The position numbers and the translations under genes are program-made. Below the pieces are notes generated by a model. The model ran no database searches, had not been told where the DNA came from, and was given only the letters and a program-made list of their open reading frames with translations. A stretch of DNA of 64,000 nt from Pampus argenteus (lineage: Eukaryota; Chordata; Actinopteri; Scombriformes; Stromateidae). The stretch's first letter is position 1; every line of letters starts with the position of its first letter. Location of the stretch: assembly GCA_036937835.1 (NCBI GenBank), contig CM072861.1:6240001-6304000 (forward strand), in the 5' to 3' direction. Positions 47,401-63,444 of the stretch are shown here, in pieces.

Positions 47401-48697
47401 TTAGCTCCTAAAATTATCACCAAGATTTATTTTTTTTATTTTTTGAAGCATTTTGCCATAATTTTTGACTGCTAACAACATACCTGTTTTACTGCCTTTC
47501 AGCGTATTGTTTGATTCTACGAGCTCAGAGTAGAAAGGTTTACTGCCTGCTGCTTTTTTCTTTGCATCTTTTTGAATGGACAAAAGTCTAGGAAGCAATT
47601 CCATAAGATACTTTTCACTTCATTAAATACTGAGGGGAATGCCGAAATTCATCCAAATCCATATGTAACGTCAAGAGATTAGGAAGCAGCGAATGATGAA
47701 GTTTGGACAATAAATGACAAGTATTACAAAGGCCATTTAAAAGGATAGGGATACGCTTTTGAAAAAAATATGGTTGGAATATTTTAACCTAATTTTCACA
47801 ACTGATTTACTATTTTAAGCAAGTGTTTAATATATTCTCTTCACTTCAGATTTATAGTAAAGTGTGCATGCACACTTTCAACAGCTAGAATCCTATCAAA
47901 GGGAGCACATGGAAATACAGCGCAAGATTGCATTGCATTTCCCTTGATCCATCGAGGTCATGATGAAGAGATTATAGTCTTTCTCCATGAGATCAGTACT
48001 GTGTTACTGTGGACAGGAGCCTGCTTGCATGCAAGTTAATTAGTCAGATATAACACCTGAAAGTAATAGAGCAAAGCAATAATATTGCCTTATTCATGAG
48101 CGCAAAATTGTAAATGAGGCATATTATTGTGTGTAACATAGAAATAAGCAAAAATTTAGAAAAAAATACATAAAATAAATCACCTACACTACTCTCAAGT
48201 ATGGAATTGATAAGCTTTTCTACTATGCACACCAATTACATATGTTTTATCTGCAATAATATGACAATTTCGAAGGCATTTTGCGACCACTCCCTGGTTG
48301 TTTACCTTGTTATTGCTTTTCTTTTTTTTTTTTTCGTGTGAGTGCATGGAGTAATATAAAAACAATTCCCAAAATACATAAAGGAGCTCGGAGATGAGTG
48401 TTTGTTTAATTTGTGAAATGTAAATGATAATGCCAAGTATTCAACTTGGGATTTGGTGGATTCTAATAAAGAAGAGACCCGCTTTGTTTCAAATGCGTAC
48501 CATTGAATTAAATGTCAAGCAAATGATGGTTAGGAAAATATCACTTAAACATTTGACTTTTGATGATCTTTGTCTCCTCTAGATAATGGCTTCGGGGGCT
48601 TTGTTTTATTATCCTTTCACATGTAAAATAATTTATTTGACATTTCCCGATAAGTGGAGCTGCAGACTTCTTCTGCTTGCAGTGAGTGAGTCGCTGC
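47401..48697. other. unassigned DNA
   Basis: Nothing recognised. The T-run at 48321-48334 is unremarkable. Confidence 0.4.
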
Positions 48698-48720
48698 TTT
48701 GAAAAGATTGACAACCACTG
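48698..48720 (-). repeat. hAT-like terminal inverted repeat, single end
   Basis: The minus strand reads CAGTGGTTGTCAATCTTTTC, close to the CAGTGGTTCTCAAACTTTT type of hAT/Charlie terminal repeat. No second end and no 8-base target duplication were found, so this is tentative. Confidence 0.3.
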
Positions 48721-49250
48721 GACTGGGCAATAACCCTAAACTCCCCCATGGATATTAGAGAAACAATGTGGGGAAATAAAGAAATAAGGAACTAAAGGTA
48801 GTCAGCAGGCTGAGCCGTTCACCTTGTCATCCCAGTGGACTTGTTGGCTAGGCTTCAAGCCAAACACTAAGGGGGGGCAACACTGAGGAAATGAGTTTCA
48901 CCCTGATATCACACTCTTAAAACAGATTGTGCCACTTAAAAAAAAAAAAAAAAAGCTTTTATTTCGTTGGGAATGTTTGCTGAGAATGCAATGACCTTCG
49001 GTTCCACACTGGGGAGTTGCCCCTGTAGAAGTTAACAATGGCGAGACTTTCTCAAGTAGCACTGAGGACTCTATTTTCATGACAGCGCATGGCATATGGT
49101 GGCATTCTTCAGCCAGACAAGTGGTATTTATGTTGAATTTACAAAACTTTCCTTGGCCTGTTTGGTATTTTGGTGACTCACTGTGAACTGCAGTGGGAGG
49201 AGACACACAGTAAGTAGCCATCAAGCTGTGCGATTTAATTCGGGCACCAA
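48721..49250. other. unassigned DNA
   Basis: A-run at 48938-48954. The 131-codon minus-strand frame (48898-49293) has no recognisable domain. Confidence 0.4.
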
Positions 49251-49295
49251 GCATGAGTGGGATTTGGATTTGTGCTGCCCCCACCCCACCCACAG

Positions 49296-49417
49296 ACGTG
49301 GTCAGTGATGTATGGTGCCGTCTTGTTCTGAGCTACGTCTGTCACCGGCAGGGCCAACCCAAGCCTTTCTCCTACACCAATGCTGAACTATTAGAGATTA
49401 AAAGTCTTCCAAACAAG
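49296..49417 (+). CDS. candidate internal exon with eIF4E-binding-like motif
   Basis: A C-rich pyrimidine tract and CACCCACAG precede the segment, and AACAAG|GTACGT follows it, so both splice borders are good. The 122 bases hold an uninterrupted frame (two bases completing a codon, then 40 codons). Near its end it reads FSYTNAELLEIKSLPNK, which contains YxxxxL-hydrophobic (YTNAELL), the consensus by which eIF4E-binding proteins dock. The spacing resembles the N-terminal YTKEELLDIK site of the 4E-T transporter (EIF4ENIF1). No neighbouring exon of such a gene was found, and the motif is short and degenerate. Alternatives are a LINE remnant (ORF2 proteins often have an xVRSLPNK word at their start) or chance. 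Confidence 0.25.
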
Positions 49418-49419
49418 GT

Positions 49420-50535
49420 ACGTTTCATGTCATTGCTCTTCAGGAAGAACACACGATGTTGATATTTTGCAACTTCCTTCTTTTTCCCTGGTCAGTCCTG
49501 CTTTACCACCATGGTTTAATAGCCAATGCACTTGTTTCACATAGGAAATGAATAGGGCCGATATTCATGACGCTTCGCTCTGCCTCCAGCGTATTCGTTT
49601 TGAAGGTTTGATAACAACATCGCACTACTTGCACCTTTAATTCCTGAGACGCATAAGTCAGACAGCAATTTGCACGTTCACACAAGCTCAGTGTCACGTA
49701 AACGAAATGATGATGTCACTGTGTGCTGGGAGCAATGGGTTAAAATGACATAATTACAGGACAGCAGATAATCTGATTGTCTTGGACTAAATCAGGATTA
49801 AACCGTTCATTTTGATGTCACTTTAGTACATTCTAAGTCTCCATAGTAAATATCCTTTGGGAATTTGATCAGGAATTATTGGTGGACATCATTTTACACA
49901 ATGACCTTTCCAAATGCTTTTGCGACTCTTATTCGCCCCTATAAATCTTTATTTATCCCATCTTGATTGTCTACTGTTCGTATTTTACAGCTTTGCTTCA
50001 GATTTGCAACATACACATGTAAATGTCTTTTATTAGAAAAAAAAAAAGAGGGGAAGGACATTGTACAGCCTCAAACAAATAACTCATAACAAATAATAGT
50101 TGCAAATAAATGGGCTTCATTAACCCGCCCACCAGTCTGTCTGCTGGGCTCTGCAGTGCAGTGCTGGCTGTGTGGCCGTATGCAGGCTGCCCTCTCTCTG
50201 ACGCGTCTCTATTAAATGGATGGTGCTTTTGGCAGTAGAGCCTGTGTAGCTTGTTTGCCCTGGGTATAAATGATGTCTGGTCTCCCCAGCAGGTTACAGA
50301 CACTGCAGACTGCTCATTACAGGAGAAAACACACCCAGCACCACAACAACATGTTGGCTCTTTCTATGATCCATAAGAGAGGGCTCATCTTTAAACAGTA
50401 GCATCACATGCTGTAGCCTTAACCAATCGAGATGAAAGATGGACAGCGTCTCCGCCAGTTGGGAGTTGGGAGGGTGATTTGTAAGTTGGGCAAAATCAAT
50501 GCTGAAACTAAGATTTTCTGAAGAAGTTGGGCGTT
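49420..50535. other. unassigned DNA
   Basis: No named repeat or exon recognised. Confidence 0.4.
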
Positions 50536-50949
50536 CAATGTGTCTATTGTGATTTTAATACTGTCATGCTCTGTGATGCTATCGGAAGCCTTCCTGTGTC
50601 TTGATTTCTATCTGAATATTTGCAAATACAGCATAATCTTATCCATAACTCAATACCATCATGGAGACGACTCATCTGTTCCAAACGTATTCTGCAGCAT
50701 GACAACAACCCCAAACATGTGGCTCGAGTCATGAAGAAATATCTTCAGCAACAAGAAGAACAAGGAGTCATGCCACAGATGGTTTGTCCTCCACAGAGCC
50801 CTGATGTCAACATCATGGAGTCAGTCTGTGATTTACATGAAGAGAGAGAAGCAGCTGGAAGAAAAAAAATCCATAGAGCTGTCTTAAGAACCGTATGTTC
50901 ACAGTTCAACATATTCAGTGGCCATTCGCTCTTTTGCGTTTGGTCGTGA
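50536..50949 (+). pseudogene. Tc1-like transposase remnant (C-terminal DDE part)
   Basis: The open frame from 50620 (TTG start, so not a real start) contains LQHDNNPKHVARVMKKYL, a QQQEEQGV segment and CPPQSPDVNIMESVCD. These match the QQDNDPKH and WPPQSPDLNPIExxWD boxes of Tc1/mariner transposases, which hold the second aspartate and the final glutamate of the catalytic triad. Both residues are present (frame residues 28 and 67), separated by 38 residues, longer than the 34 of classical Tc1 and in line with the DD38E branch reported in fish. The N-terminal DNA-binding domain and first aspartate are not recognisable and the frame degenerates after the ESVCD box. No terminal inverted repeats were found. 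Confidence 0.75.
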
Positions 50950-51250
50950 TTAGAACTTGATGTATTCCGGTCACAGGCTTAAAACTCACCTGGACTCAAC
51001 TAATGCTTGGGAATCTACAAACCTACGAAGTTGAAACCTCCAAAAACGAGACACGCCACACATTGTGCAACTTATTCACTGAAGATCTCTGAAGTTAGCA
51101 TGCACTAGTGGAGGTCTTAAGATGTTAAATGTTCTTAATGATTTTTATTATGTTTATATATATATATATGAGATGATTCAATTTTGATGAAAGAATGAGA
51201 AGTGAAATCCTACTGCTACAGTTTGTTTATGTTGCCGCCAGAACAACAAC
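50950..51250. other. unassigned DNA
   Basis: Contains a short (TA)n run at about 51157-51169. It might include the downstream flank of the transposon but no terminal repeat was recognised. Confidence 0.4.
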
Positions 51251-51251
51251 T

Positions 51252-51345
51252 GGTCAGTCAGCCAATCAGATCGAGGGGGGGACCTTAAAGATACAGGAGC
51301 TAAAACAGCCTGTTTCAGACAAAGGCGGAACTTGATGTTCACCAC
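51252..51345 (+). repeat. teleost interspersed repeat fragment
   Basis: It contains TCAGCCAATCAGATCGAGGG, GACCTTAAAGATACAGGAGC and TAAAACAGCCTGTTTCAGAC. These words mark a common fish repeat with a CTTAAAGAGACAGGAGCTAA core. Confidence 0.5.
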
Positions 51346-52168
51346 GAGTCAGTGGACGGAGAAGGATCAAGGAAGCCATTCGTATCAGATGCCAGAGAGC
51401 AGAAGCAGGGATTATTACACTACACACACACACACAGACACACAACAGAAATTCCATTCACTGTATGATTTTATCTTCCATAATGCGCGTCACCACCATG
51501 AAGCTTGTGTCCCGCCGTCTACCTGATAGTTTTACTAATTTACCAAAAATATTAAAGGGATTTCCACCTCAAGGTGTAACAGTGTGACAACTGACTGCTA
51601 CTTGCCTATGTACACTGAAAAAAGGGAAAGAGACGATCAAATCGACTCGTGTTGAGATCTTTGATTTTAGCAAAAAATCATCCCAGACGACGAGCCAAAA
51701 AATGTGAGCTCTGCTGGGTCTAATCGCATCTCTCAATACATCCTTCAACGTGAAAAGAGAATGAACCGGCCTGTAGTTGCTGGAGCAGGATGTTCAACCT
51801 GCTTCTCTCTCTTTCTGCTCTGGTTTAGGACAGATGAGGGAGGGAGTTTTCATCATGATATCAACAGGTTGTAAGAGTGAGATTTTTTATAAAACTACAG
51901 TCATGTTAATATATCTGAATGCTTCAAAAATAATATTTAAAGACTGACAAAAACCCAGGCTCCAATCCAGACAGGCTCTTCTTTTCTACTGTTTCTTTTT
52001 GTCTAAAAGATGCTGACGATCATGAAGAAAAGGCTTATTCTGCTAATTAGTGTCCCTGGCTATAAAACGATGCCTCCTTGGCCGGCTCATGGAGTGGAGA
52101 AAGGGTGTAGGGCAGACAAGAATTCAAATGTTGGGACATTGAACAGATGCAGTACGGCTGATATCGTT
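51346..52168. other. unassigned DNA
   Basis: Short ACAC run at 51421-51435. Nothing else recognised. Confidence 0.4.
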
Positions 52169-52300
52169 CTAAAATATTGGCTGGGGGAGGCTAATATAAA
52201 TGCTGAGATGTTGGCTGGCAAGGTTAATATGATTGCTAAAATATTGGCGAGGTTGGCTAATATGAATGGCGCTGAAATATGGCCACAGCTTTGGCTGAAG
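52169..52300 (+). repeat. degenerate 33-36 base tandem repeat
   Basis: Units start at about 52169, 52203, 52236 and 52272. The consensus is CTAAAATATTGGCTGG followed by GGCTAATATGAATG, with drift between copies. A 97-codon frame (52010-52303) runs through it because the unit lacks in-frame stops. There is no independent sign that it is coding. Confidence 0.7.
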
Positions 52301-52304
52301 TGAC

Positions 52305-57515
<5,211 letters not shown>

Positions 57516-57594
<79 letters not shown>
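57516..57594 (+). repeat. compound (TA)n-(CA)n microsatellite
   Basis: About 50 bases of TA units with one CA interruption, then about 15 CA units. Confidence 0.95.
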
Positions 57595-57597
<3 letters not shown>

Positions 57598-58957
57598 GGC
57601 TGTAAAGCAGAAGGTGTAATAATTCATCACAAAAAGGTGGCTATGCTGACTGTAGACATGATTCCTTATTTCAGACTAGTTTCCGACTCTTTTAAGAGTC
57701 AGCAGGACATTTAAAACGCATGTGTAAAGATATAATACATTTCACTGAAGGGATCTGGAACCACAATCAGCAAAAATCTTTATTTAATGTTTGGTTTTTG
57801 TTTAGTTTTTTTTGCTTTTTCCAGATTGACATTTACTGTCTACATTAGGTCAGTAGGTAATCTCTCTCTCTCTCTCTGGGAAACGTTGACCTTTGTGTGT
57901 GTGTGAACCTCTGCACTTTCACCCATTTAAGCACATGCCTGTGTTCATGTATGAGCGCCTGTGTGTGTGTGTGTGTGTGTGTTTGAGAGAGAGAGAGAGA
58001 CCTTTCCACTAACTGCTTTCTATCTGTGTTTTAGTCTTCAGGATGGTGTTTTCTCCCACTGGGAGCTCTCTCCCTGCTTTCAAACAAAAAAAATAAAAAG
58101 TATCTTTGTGTGTTTCCGTTGGACTGGAAAGTTAACTGCTGGCATGATTTTGAAATGTCACAATGAAATACAATTAAGTGTGTCTGAATGAGTTAGATTG
58201 AAATAGACATGCAACAATTCATTAAAAAAAAGGAAAAAAAAAGAAAGCATAAAGTAGTAATAGAACTAGATCATAATCATTTTGAAATTGAAATAAAAAA
58301 AAAAAATCTATCTTACTCCAGGATTCAGATACACGCATGGAAGCAACGTTTAGGTATCTGGAACTAAAAGCTTTTGCACCACAAATTCAATTAATTCACT
58401 CTGATTTTTCTTTCTTTGCAATCACCAATTCCATTCATTTTTTTATTACAATACATCACAATTTGCATAAAAAGTAAAGGAAAAACAGGCAGGCAAACGG
58501 ATAAAATGTTATGTTGTGAACCAGGTTCAGTGTTTTATGTCTTTCAGAGATTATTTAAGGCTTACACTCACACTCTAATATAGCTGCTATTAATACACTA
58601 TTTATAAAATCAGAACAGATGCTTAATTTAAAGGGTTCAAAGAGGCCAGAAGAGGCGAGTGTATGAATCAATAACAGAGAAAACCTTTTGGTCCTGGATG
58701 GATGCTCAAACACAGGTCGTAGCTATCAGTGACCAATCTGATGTGTGTTTTCCTAATGACAACTGGTTAATAGACAACAAACAAAAAGGTTGATTACAAG
58801 AATAGAAAACTTCACAGATAAATGTCTCAAATTCATTACGGTTGTTGAATACTCTACATTTTATACCAGTTACGCTTTTTTTTTTTTTTTGCTCAACTTC
58901 CAGTTTCTATTGGAATATATATATATATATATATTACTCACATATAGAGTGTATTCA
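57595..58957. other. unassigned DNA with simple repeats
   Basis: Contains (TC)n at 57861-57878, (GT)n then (GA)n at 57959-58001, a T-run at 58877-58891 and (AT)n at 58915-58934. No gene recognised. Confidence 0.45.
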
Positions 58958-59225
58958 ACGTGAAGATGAAGCAGCTGGTTATCTTAGCTTAGCATAAAGG
59001 CTGGAAACGGGGAAACAAAGGTAATCTGCCTACCAGCACACTTTGAAGTGATTAATAGACATGTTTTGTGTTATCAGGTGTGAGCAGTTACAACGCTTTT
59101 GTCGTCTCTTAATGCTAAACTAACAAGCTGCGGGCTGCAGCTACATATTGAAGAGACAAATAAAAGACTGGTGACAGTCTTCTTCTAAATCATAGCAAGA
59201 CAGGCGGGAAAAAAAGTCAAAACTA
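58958..59225 (+). mobile_element. inverted-repeat element (MITE-like), copy 2
   Basis: It shares with 44007-44409 the left part (GAAGCAGCTGGTTATCTTAG then CTTAGCATAAA), and its right part (59108-59151) is the reverse-complement type TTAGTTTAGCATTAAG with CTGCAGCTACATATTGA. The interior is shorter (about 110 bases). Beyond the inverted repeat, GCAAGACAGGCGGGAAAAAA and GTCAAAACT resemble the outer end of the same teleost family (AGCAAGAAAGCG...GTCAAACTATTCCTTT). No coding capacity. Confidence 0.65.
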
Positions 59226-60005
59226 GATATTAGTTCTGATATCACTTCGAACCAGTTCCCAGAGCTGCTGTATTGTACTTTTCTCTTTCAATGTGCTCTG
59301 ATATCATTGTCAAACTTCTGTCCTGCGGCTTGATTTCGAACCTGCGTCTCATGTAAATCTAAGCCGACTTGGTTTCCTCCTGCACGTCAGATGGTATTAA
59401 ACGCTGGTGTGTGACAACCAGGTCCGACAGAGTCAACACTGTGTTTTGACAGCCAATTAAATCTAGCCTTTAGCTAGGAACGTTCCGACGCAGGTGGGTC
59501 TACTGTATCGTTTGACGATTGAGCGGAGAGCTCTTGAGTTATTTATTCCAAGGTCACCTGAGGTTCAGGGAATATTCCTCCCTCTGGAAACGTTGCCGGC
59601 ATGAATTCGCCCTCCAAGGTTCCCGGGCTTGATTCATTTATGCCATTAATACAATCTGACTGCTGGCACTAGGATGAGCTGAGGGGGTAAATGCCACACA
59701 CTCAACCCCCCCTCCCTCTCACGCAGCGCACATACATTGTTTTCCAGTCAATTGCCTGTTGTGTCTCAAGAAAGGCTGCCTATTAAATAAAGTGGCATCC
59801 AAGCGCTTTAATGCAGCACCTATTTAGAGCAACAGAGGAAGAGAGAGCTGACGTAGATTGATTCCCTACTCAGCTGTAGGTATAGATGTATGTATCCCCT
59901 AGCGTGTGTGTGTGTGTGTTTGTTGCTTTACCTCCTACTCTCTGACTCATTGTGTACCTCATTATTCATGTGCAGAGTCCTTTAGTGCTGTGATACTGAC
60001 CACTT
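59226..60005. other. unassigned DNA
   Basis: Nothing recognised apart from a short TG run at about 59903-59919. Confidence 0.4.
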
Positions 60006-60030
60006 CACACACACACACACACACACACAC
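60006..60030 (+). repeat. (CA)n microsatellite
   Basis: About 12 CA units in a generally CACA-rich region (60000-60220). Confidence 0.9.
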
Positions 60031-60474
60031 ATGCAAACACTACCCATTCAAACCCAGACAAGTACAGTATATAAACCAAACACACACAGACACGTTCACG
60101 CAGGTGCCATCTCACAGCGTGCTTTTAGCGCCGTGATTCATTCACACGCAGCCACGGGAAGAGTGTGTGAACGTGGGCAAAAACTTAAAAACACACTGAC
60201 GCGCACACACCCACAAGCACAACATTTAGAGTGTGAAAGCCTAAGCAACGCAGCTAATGTTCTCTTCATAGTAAATATACACTTGTGTGTTTGATAGCGT
60301 GTGCTGGATAAACAGTGCGTGCCTGTGTTAATGCGGATGTGTGTGTGTGTGTGTCTGAAACACGCGTGACAGCATGTGTGATTTGTGCACGAGTGTGTTC
60401 GTATGTATATGCATTCCAAACCTAATTAAACACGCCCTAGTCACTGCACCTTTTAAAACAAAAGACAGCATGCC

Positions 60475-60705
60475 ACTGCATGAATATGGATGAAAATATA
60501 TGTTCTCTGTATAATAATTACTGTATGAACTACGATACATGTGGAGTATATAGAGCATTGAATCTCCGGTCACGTACGTTGGATTTAGACTATGCTAATA
60601 ATAAGCTTTGTTACAATAATACATTGCAAATGTATGATTGCAAAGCTCAATCAACTGTTTATTCAGTGCGCATTTACTACTGGTTTCATTATTATTCATG
60701 ATGTC
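60475..60705. promoter_or_regulatory. candidate conserved non-coding element (POU/SOX words)
   Basis: The core at 60591-60655 holds TATGCTAAT, CTTTGTTACAATAAT, ATTGCAAAT and ATTGCAAAG within 60 bases, the kind of POU- and SOX-site clustering seen in vertebrate developmental enhancers. A 73-codon frame spans it but has no domain. The call is inference only: no cross-species comparison was possible. Confidence 0.25.
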
Positions 60706-60799
60706 CTGCAAGAGCACAATCTACACGCTATTTAACTCGCATAGATCACCTTTTAAAGTTCCACAACACTGGTAATGCTTAGCATAGGATACGTCCTCT

Positions 60800-60990
60800 G
60801 ACAACCATGGATGTACAATGTCTAAGTTCAGCTGCTAGATGTTGAGATATTTCACTGGATAACCAGTGTTAACCGGGAGATGATAATAATAGATTAGAAT
60901 GTCAGAGGATCATAAGAGTCAGCGGGCTTCATCTTCTGGGGAAGATGGCTAGAGCTAGAGCCATGCGAGAGCCTAAGGTGGCTGAAATCC
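60800..60990 (+). repeat. internally deleted copy of the family at 21871-22278
   Basis: It contains CCATGGATGTACAATGTCTA, TGTTGAGATATTTCACTGGA, GTCAGAGGATCATAAGAGTC, GCTTCATCTTCTGGGGA and CTAGAGCCATGC. The same words occur in the widespread fish repeat, and the join GGGGAAGATGGCTAGAGCTA suggests an internal deletion. Confidence 0.55.
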
Positions 60991-63004
60991 TCCGCCTTTA
61001 CCAGCTGCAACATTAATGCCGTTTTACAAATTAGCATCTAAAGTTATAGCACATAATACTGCATGCAGTAATATAGCACTGACAGAGCATAATCAACATT
61101 TTGACATTTTGTTGATAGTCATCTTCTACGTCCTGCAAACTGTTTCTTGAGTACTCGTGTCCTCCACCGCTGATATTTCAGTGTGGGAAACAGTGTCCCA
61201 TTTTTAGTGGGGACTATTTTAAACCAATGAAACACTTCTGAGCACAGATATAGCCTCGCTATGCTTTCAGAGCCGCCGCGACTCTTGAGGTGAGAAAAGC
61301 AGATTAGAGCTGGCGTTGCTAACCTGACCTCTGCACTCGTGGAGGTGGCCTCTGTATTCTCGGTGTGACGAAGCCGCGGCCTGTAGGCCTGCAGCCAGAC
61401 TGCTTAGTGTTAGACTGGAGATGACAAATCGCATCACAAACAATCACGCTGCCCTCCTCCAGCGCCTCTCGTCTCCTCTCGTTACGTTTTATTTTTTTCT
61501 TCTGATGTCTCTTCTTATACCGTTACTGTCTCGATTGTCTTTTCTTCTCCCTGTGCAAACCTGGTGACCTCCCGGCTGTTATCATCACCGTGAGAAATCA
61601 ACTATACTCGCGTTTCTCTTTCTTACAAACAAAATGCCCTGTCTGCACTTATTTTATTGTTATGCATTTATGAGGTGTAAATTTTTAAGGCATAAAGTTT
61701 TATGGCAACCTAACAGCACAGGAAATGTAGACTTAAGACTCAGTAGTAGGGATCCACATGGGATTTAGCTGTTTTTGCTTCATTTTTACTTATGATCACA
61801 GCTGTTTGCACCATCCACAGAGAGACACCAGCTATCAGAGTGAATGTTATTACTAATAATACATCTCATATGGGTTATCTTCAATAAATTAAATCAGTTT
61901 GAATTAAACTATTTCTCATATGACTGGCAACCCTCTAGGAATCTTCCATCATCAAAGTGGCAACATTGCCATGATGCTCAGATCCTCAGGATTGTCTGTA
62001 TATCAGTTACTCTGTCTGAAAATGTGAATGGGAAGATGTGCCAAACACTGAAAGGATAAGAGATGCTAAACAAGCTCATGCATGTTTGATTTCCTGCCAG
62101 AACTGAATGTAAAGTTGGTTAATAAAGGGTCTTATTAAAAAGAGAGAAATCCTTTCACAATATCAGGCAATCACAGCTCATTAGGCCACACTGCACAAAC
62201 GAAGTGGAAAAAAATAAAATAAATAAAGTTTGTGCATATACAATGGGAGAAAGTCTAGATGAAAATAGAATTGGTTTAAAGTGACTATTACGACAACATC
62301 AAAATAAAACTCTCTGCTATGTTGCATACACTTCTGAGACAGTCCCTAAATTCAGTGAATCTACTGTCAAGTTTTCAAGGCAGCAGGCTTCAATATCAGC
62401 TCATATCTGAGGTGTTGAGATGCTGACTGTGATCAGCAACATCCATTTCCTTCACCGTCATCTGTGTCACTGTTCCCATCTAATAAACTACGAGACAAAA
62501 AAATGAACCGTTCCACTTTAAAAATGTTGAAATGTTTCATGTTAAAGTATCTATATCTCTTTGTTTCCAGCGTGTAGCCTGTTTGTTTGTTACAGTGAGA
62601 AGGTTCAGTCGGCATTCAGATTTCATGCGACTCTAATGAGCAGCCATTTGTCTCCAATCATTTTTTTTTTTTTCTTTTCCCTCCTTCGTATTTTAATTGA
62701 AACATCCTCTTTTACCTTTACATGATAAAACATCAAAGGCGGAACACAGGCTTCTGCTAATTGGAGGTAGATCTGGTGCTTTAACGATATTTTGTTCTGA
62801 CTAATTTCTGCCTGCACACAGGTGTATAGAGAGGAGAAGGACGGGAGGGGAGGGGGGTGGAGGGGTTGTATAGGCAGACAAAAAACAAAACAAAAAAACA
62901 AAAAACAAGCCAACAGAAAGGAAAAATAGGAGAACAGGGGAAATTGGTACTGGTAAAAATAGTACAGAAACACTGTTTTGCTGTGCTAATTTCCTCTTGG
63001 TGAC
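60991..63004. other. unassigned DNA
   Basis: A small CpG-richer patch lies at 61270-61380 with a donor-like GAG|GTGAGA at about 61289, but no frame or family is recognisable. The rest shows nothing I can name. Confidence 0.35.
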
Positions 63005-63064
63005 GGGAGGCGATGCAGGGGAGGCGATGCGGGGAGGCGATGCAGGGGGGGGCGATGCAGGGGG
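63005..63064 (+). repeat. GC-rich minisatellite, four units
   Basis: Four units of about 14-16 bases with consensus GGGAGGCGATGCAGG and variable G-run length. Confidence 0.85.
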
Positions 63065-63415
63065 TTGTGTTTGTAAAAGCGGAACTCATTGAAGTAAAAA
63101 TAGAGAAGGGAAGGAGAATTACGTTTATGTACAATGTTACATTTACTCCCTAAAAATAGCAAGATGAGGCAGAAGGCTTTAAAAAGAGAATAATAATCAG
63201 CATACGAACCAGTAAACAAGGCACAAGAGGAAAGAGTAAAAAATGAGCAAAAATTCAATTACAAATACGATTCTGCACCTTTCTCCTCACCTATTTAGCA
63301 CAGAATGGCAAGGTGATGGTAAAACAAGGTAAACGGTCGGAGCAAAAAGCAGATGTAATTATCACCTCCCCAGTTGTGTTTTTGAAGTGTTCATCGAATA
63401 ATTATACAGACCCAA
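63065..63415. other. unassigned DNA
   Basis: Purine-biased and AT-rich. Nothing recognised. Confidence 0.4.
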
Positions 63416-63444
63416 AAATAAATAAATAAATAAATAAATAAATA
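63416..63444 (+). repeat. (AAAT)n microsatellite
   Basis: About seven tetranucleotide units. Confidence 0.9.
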
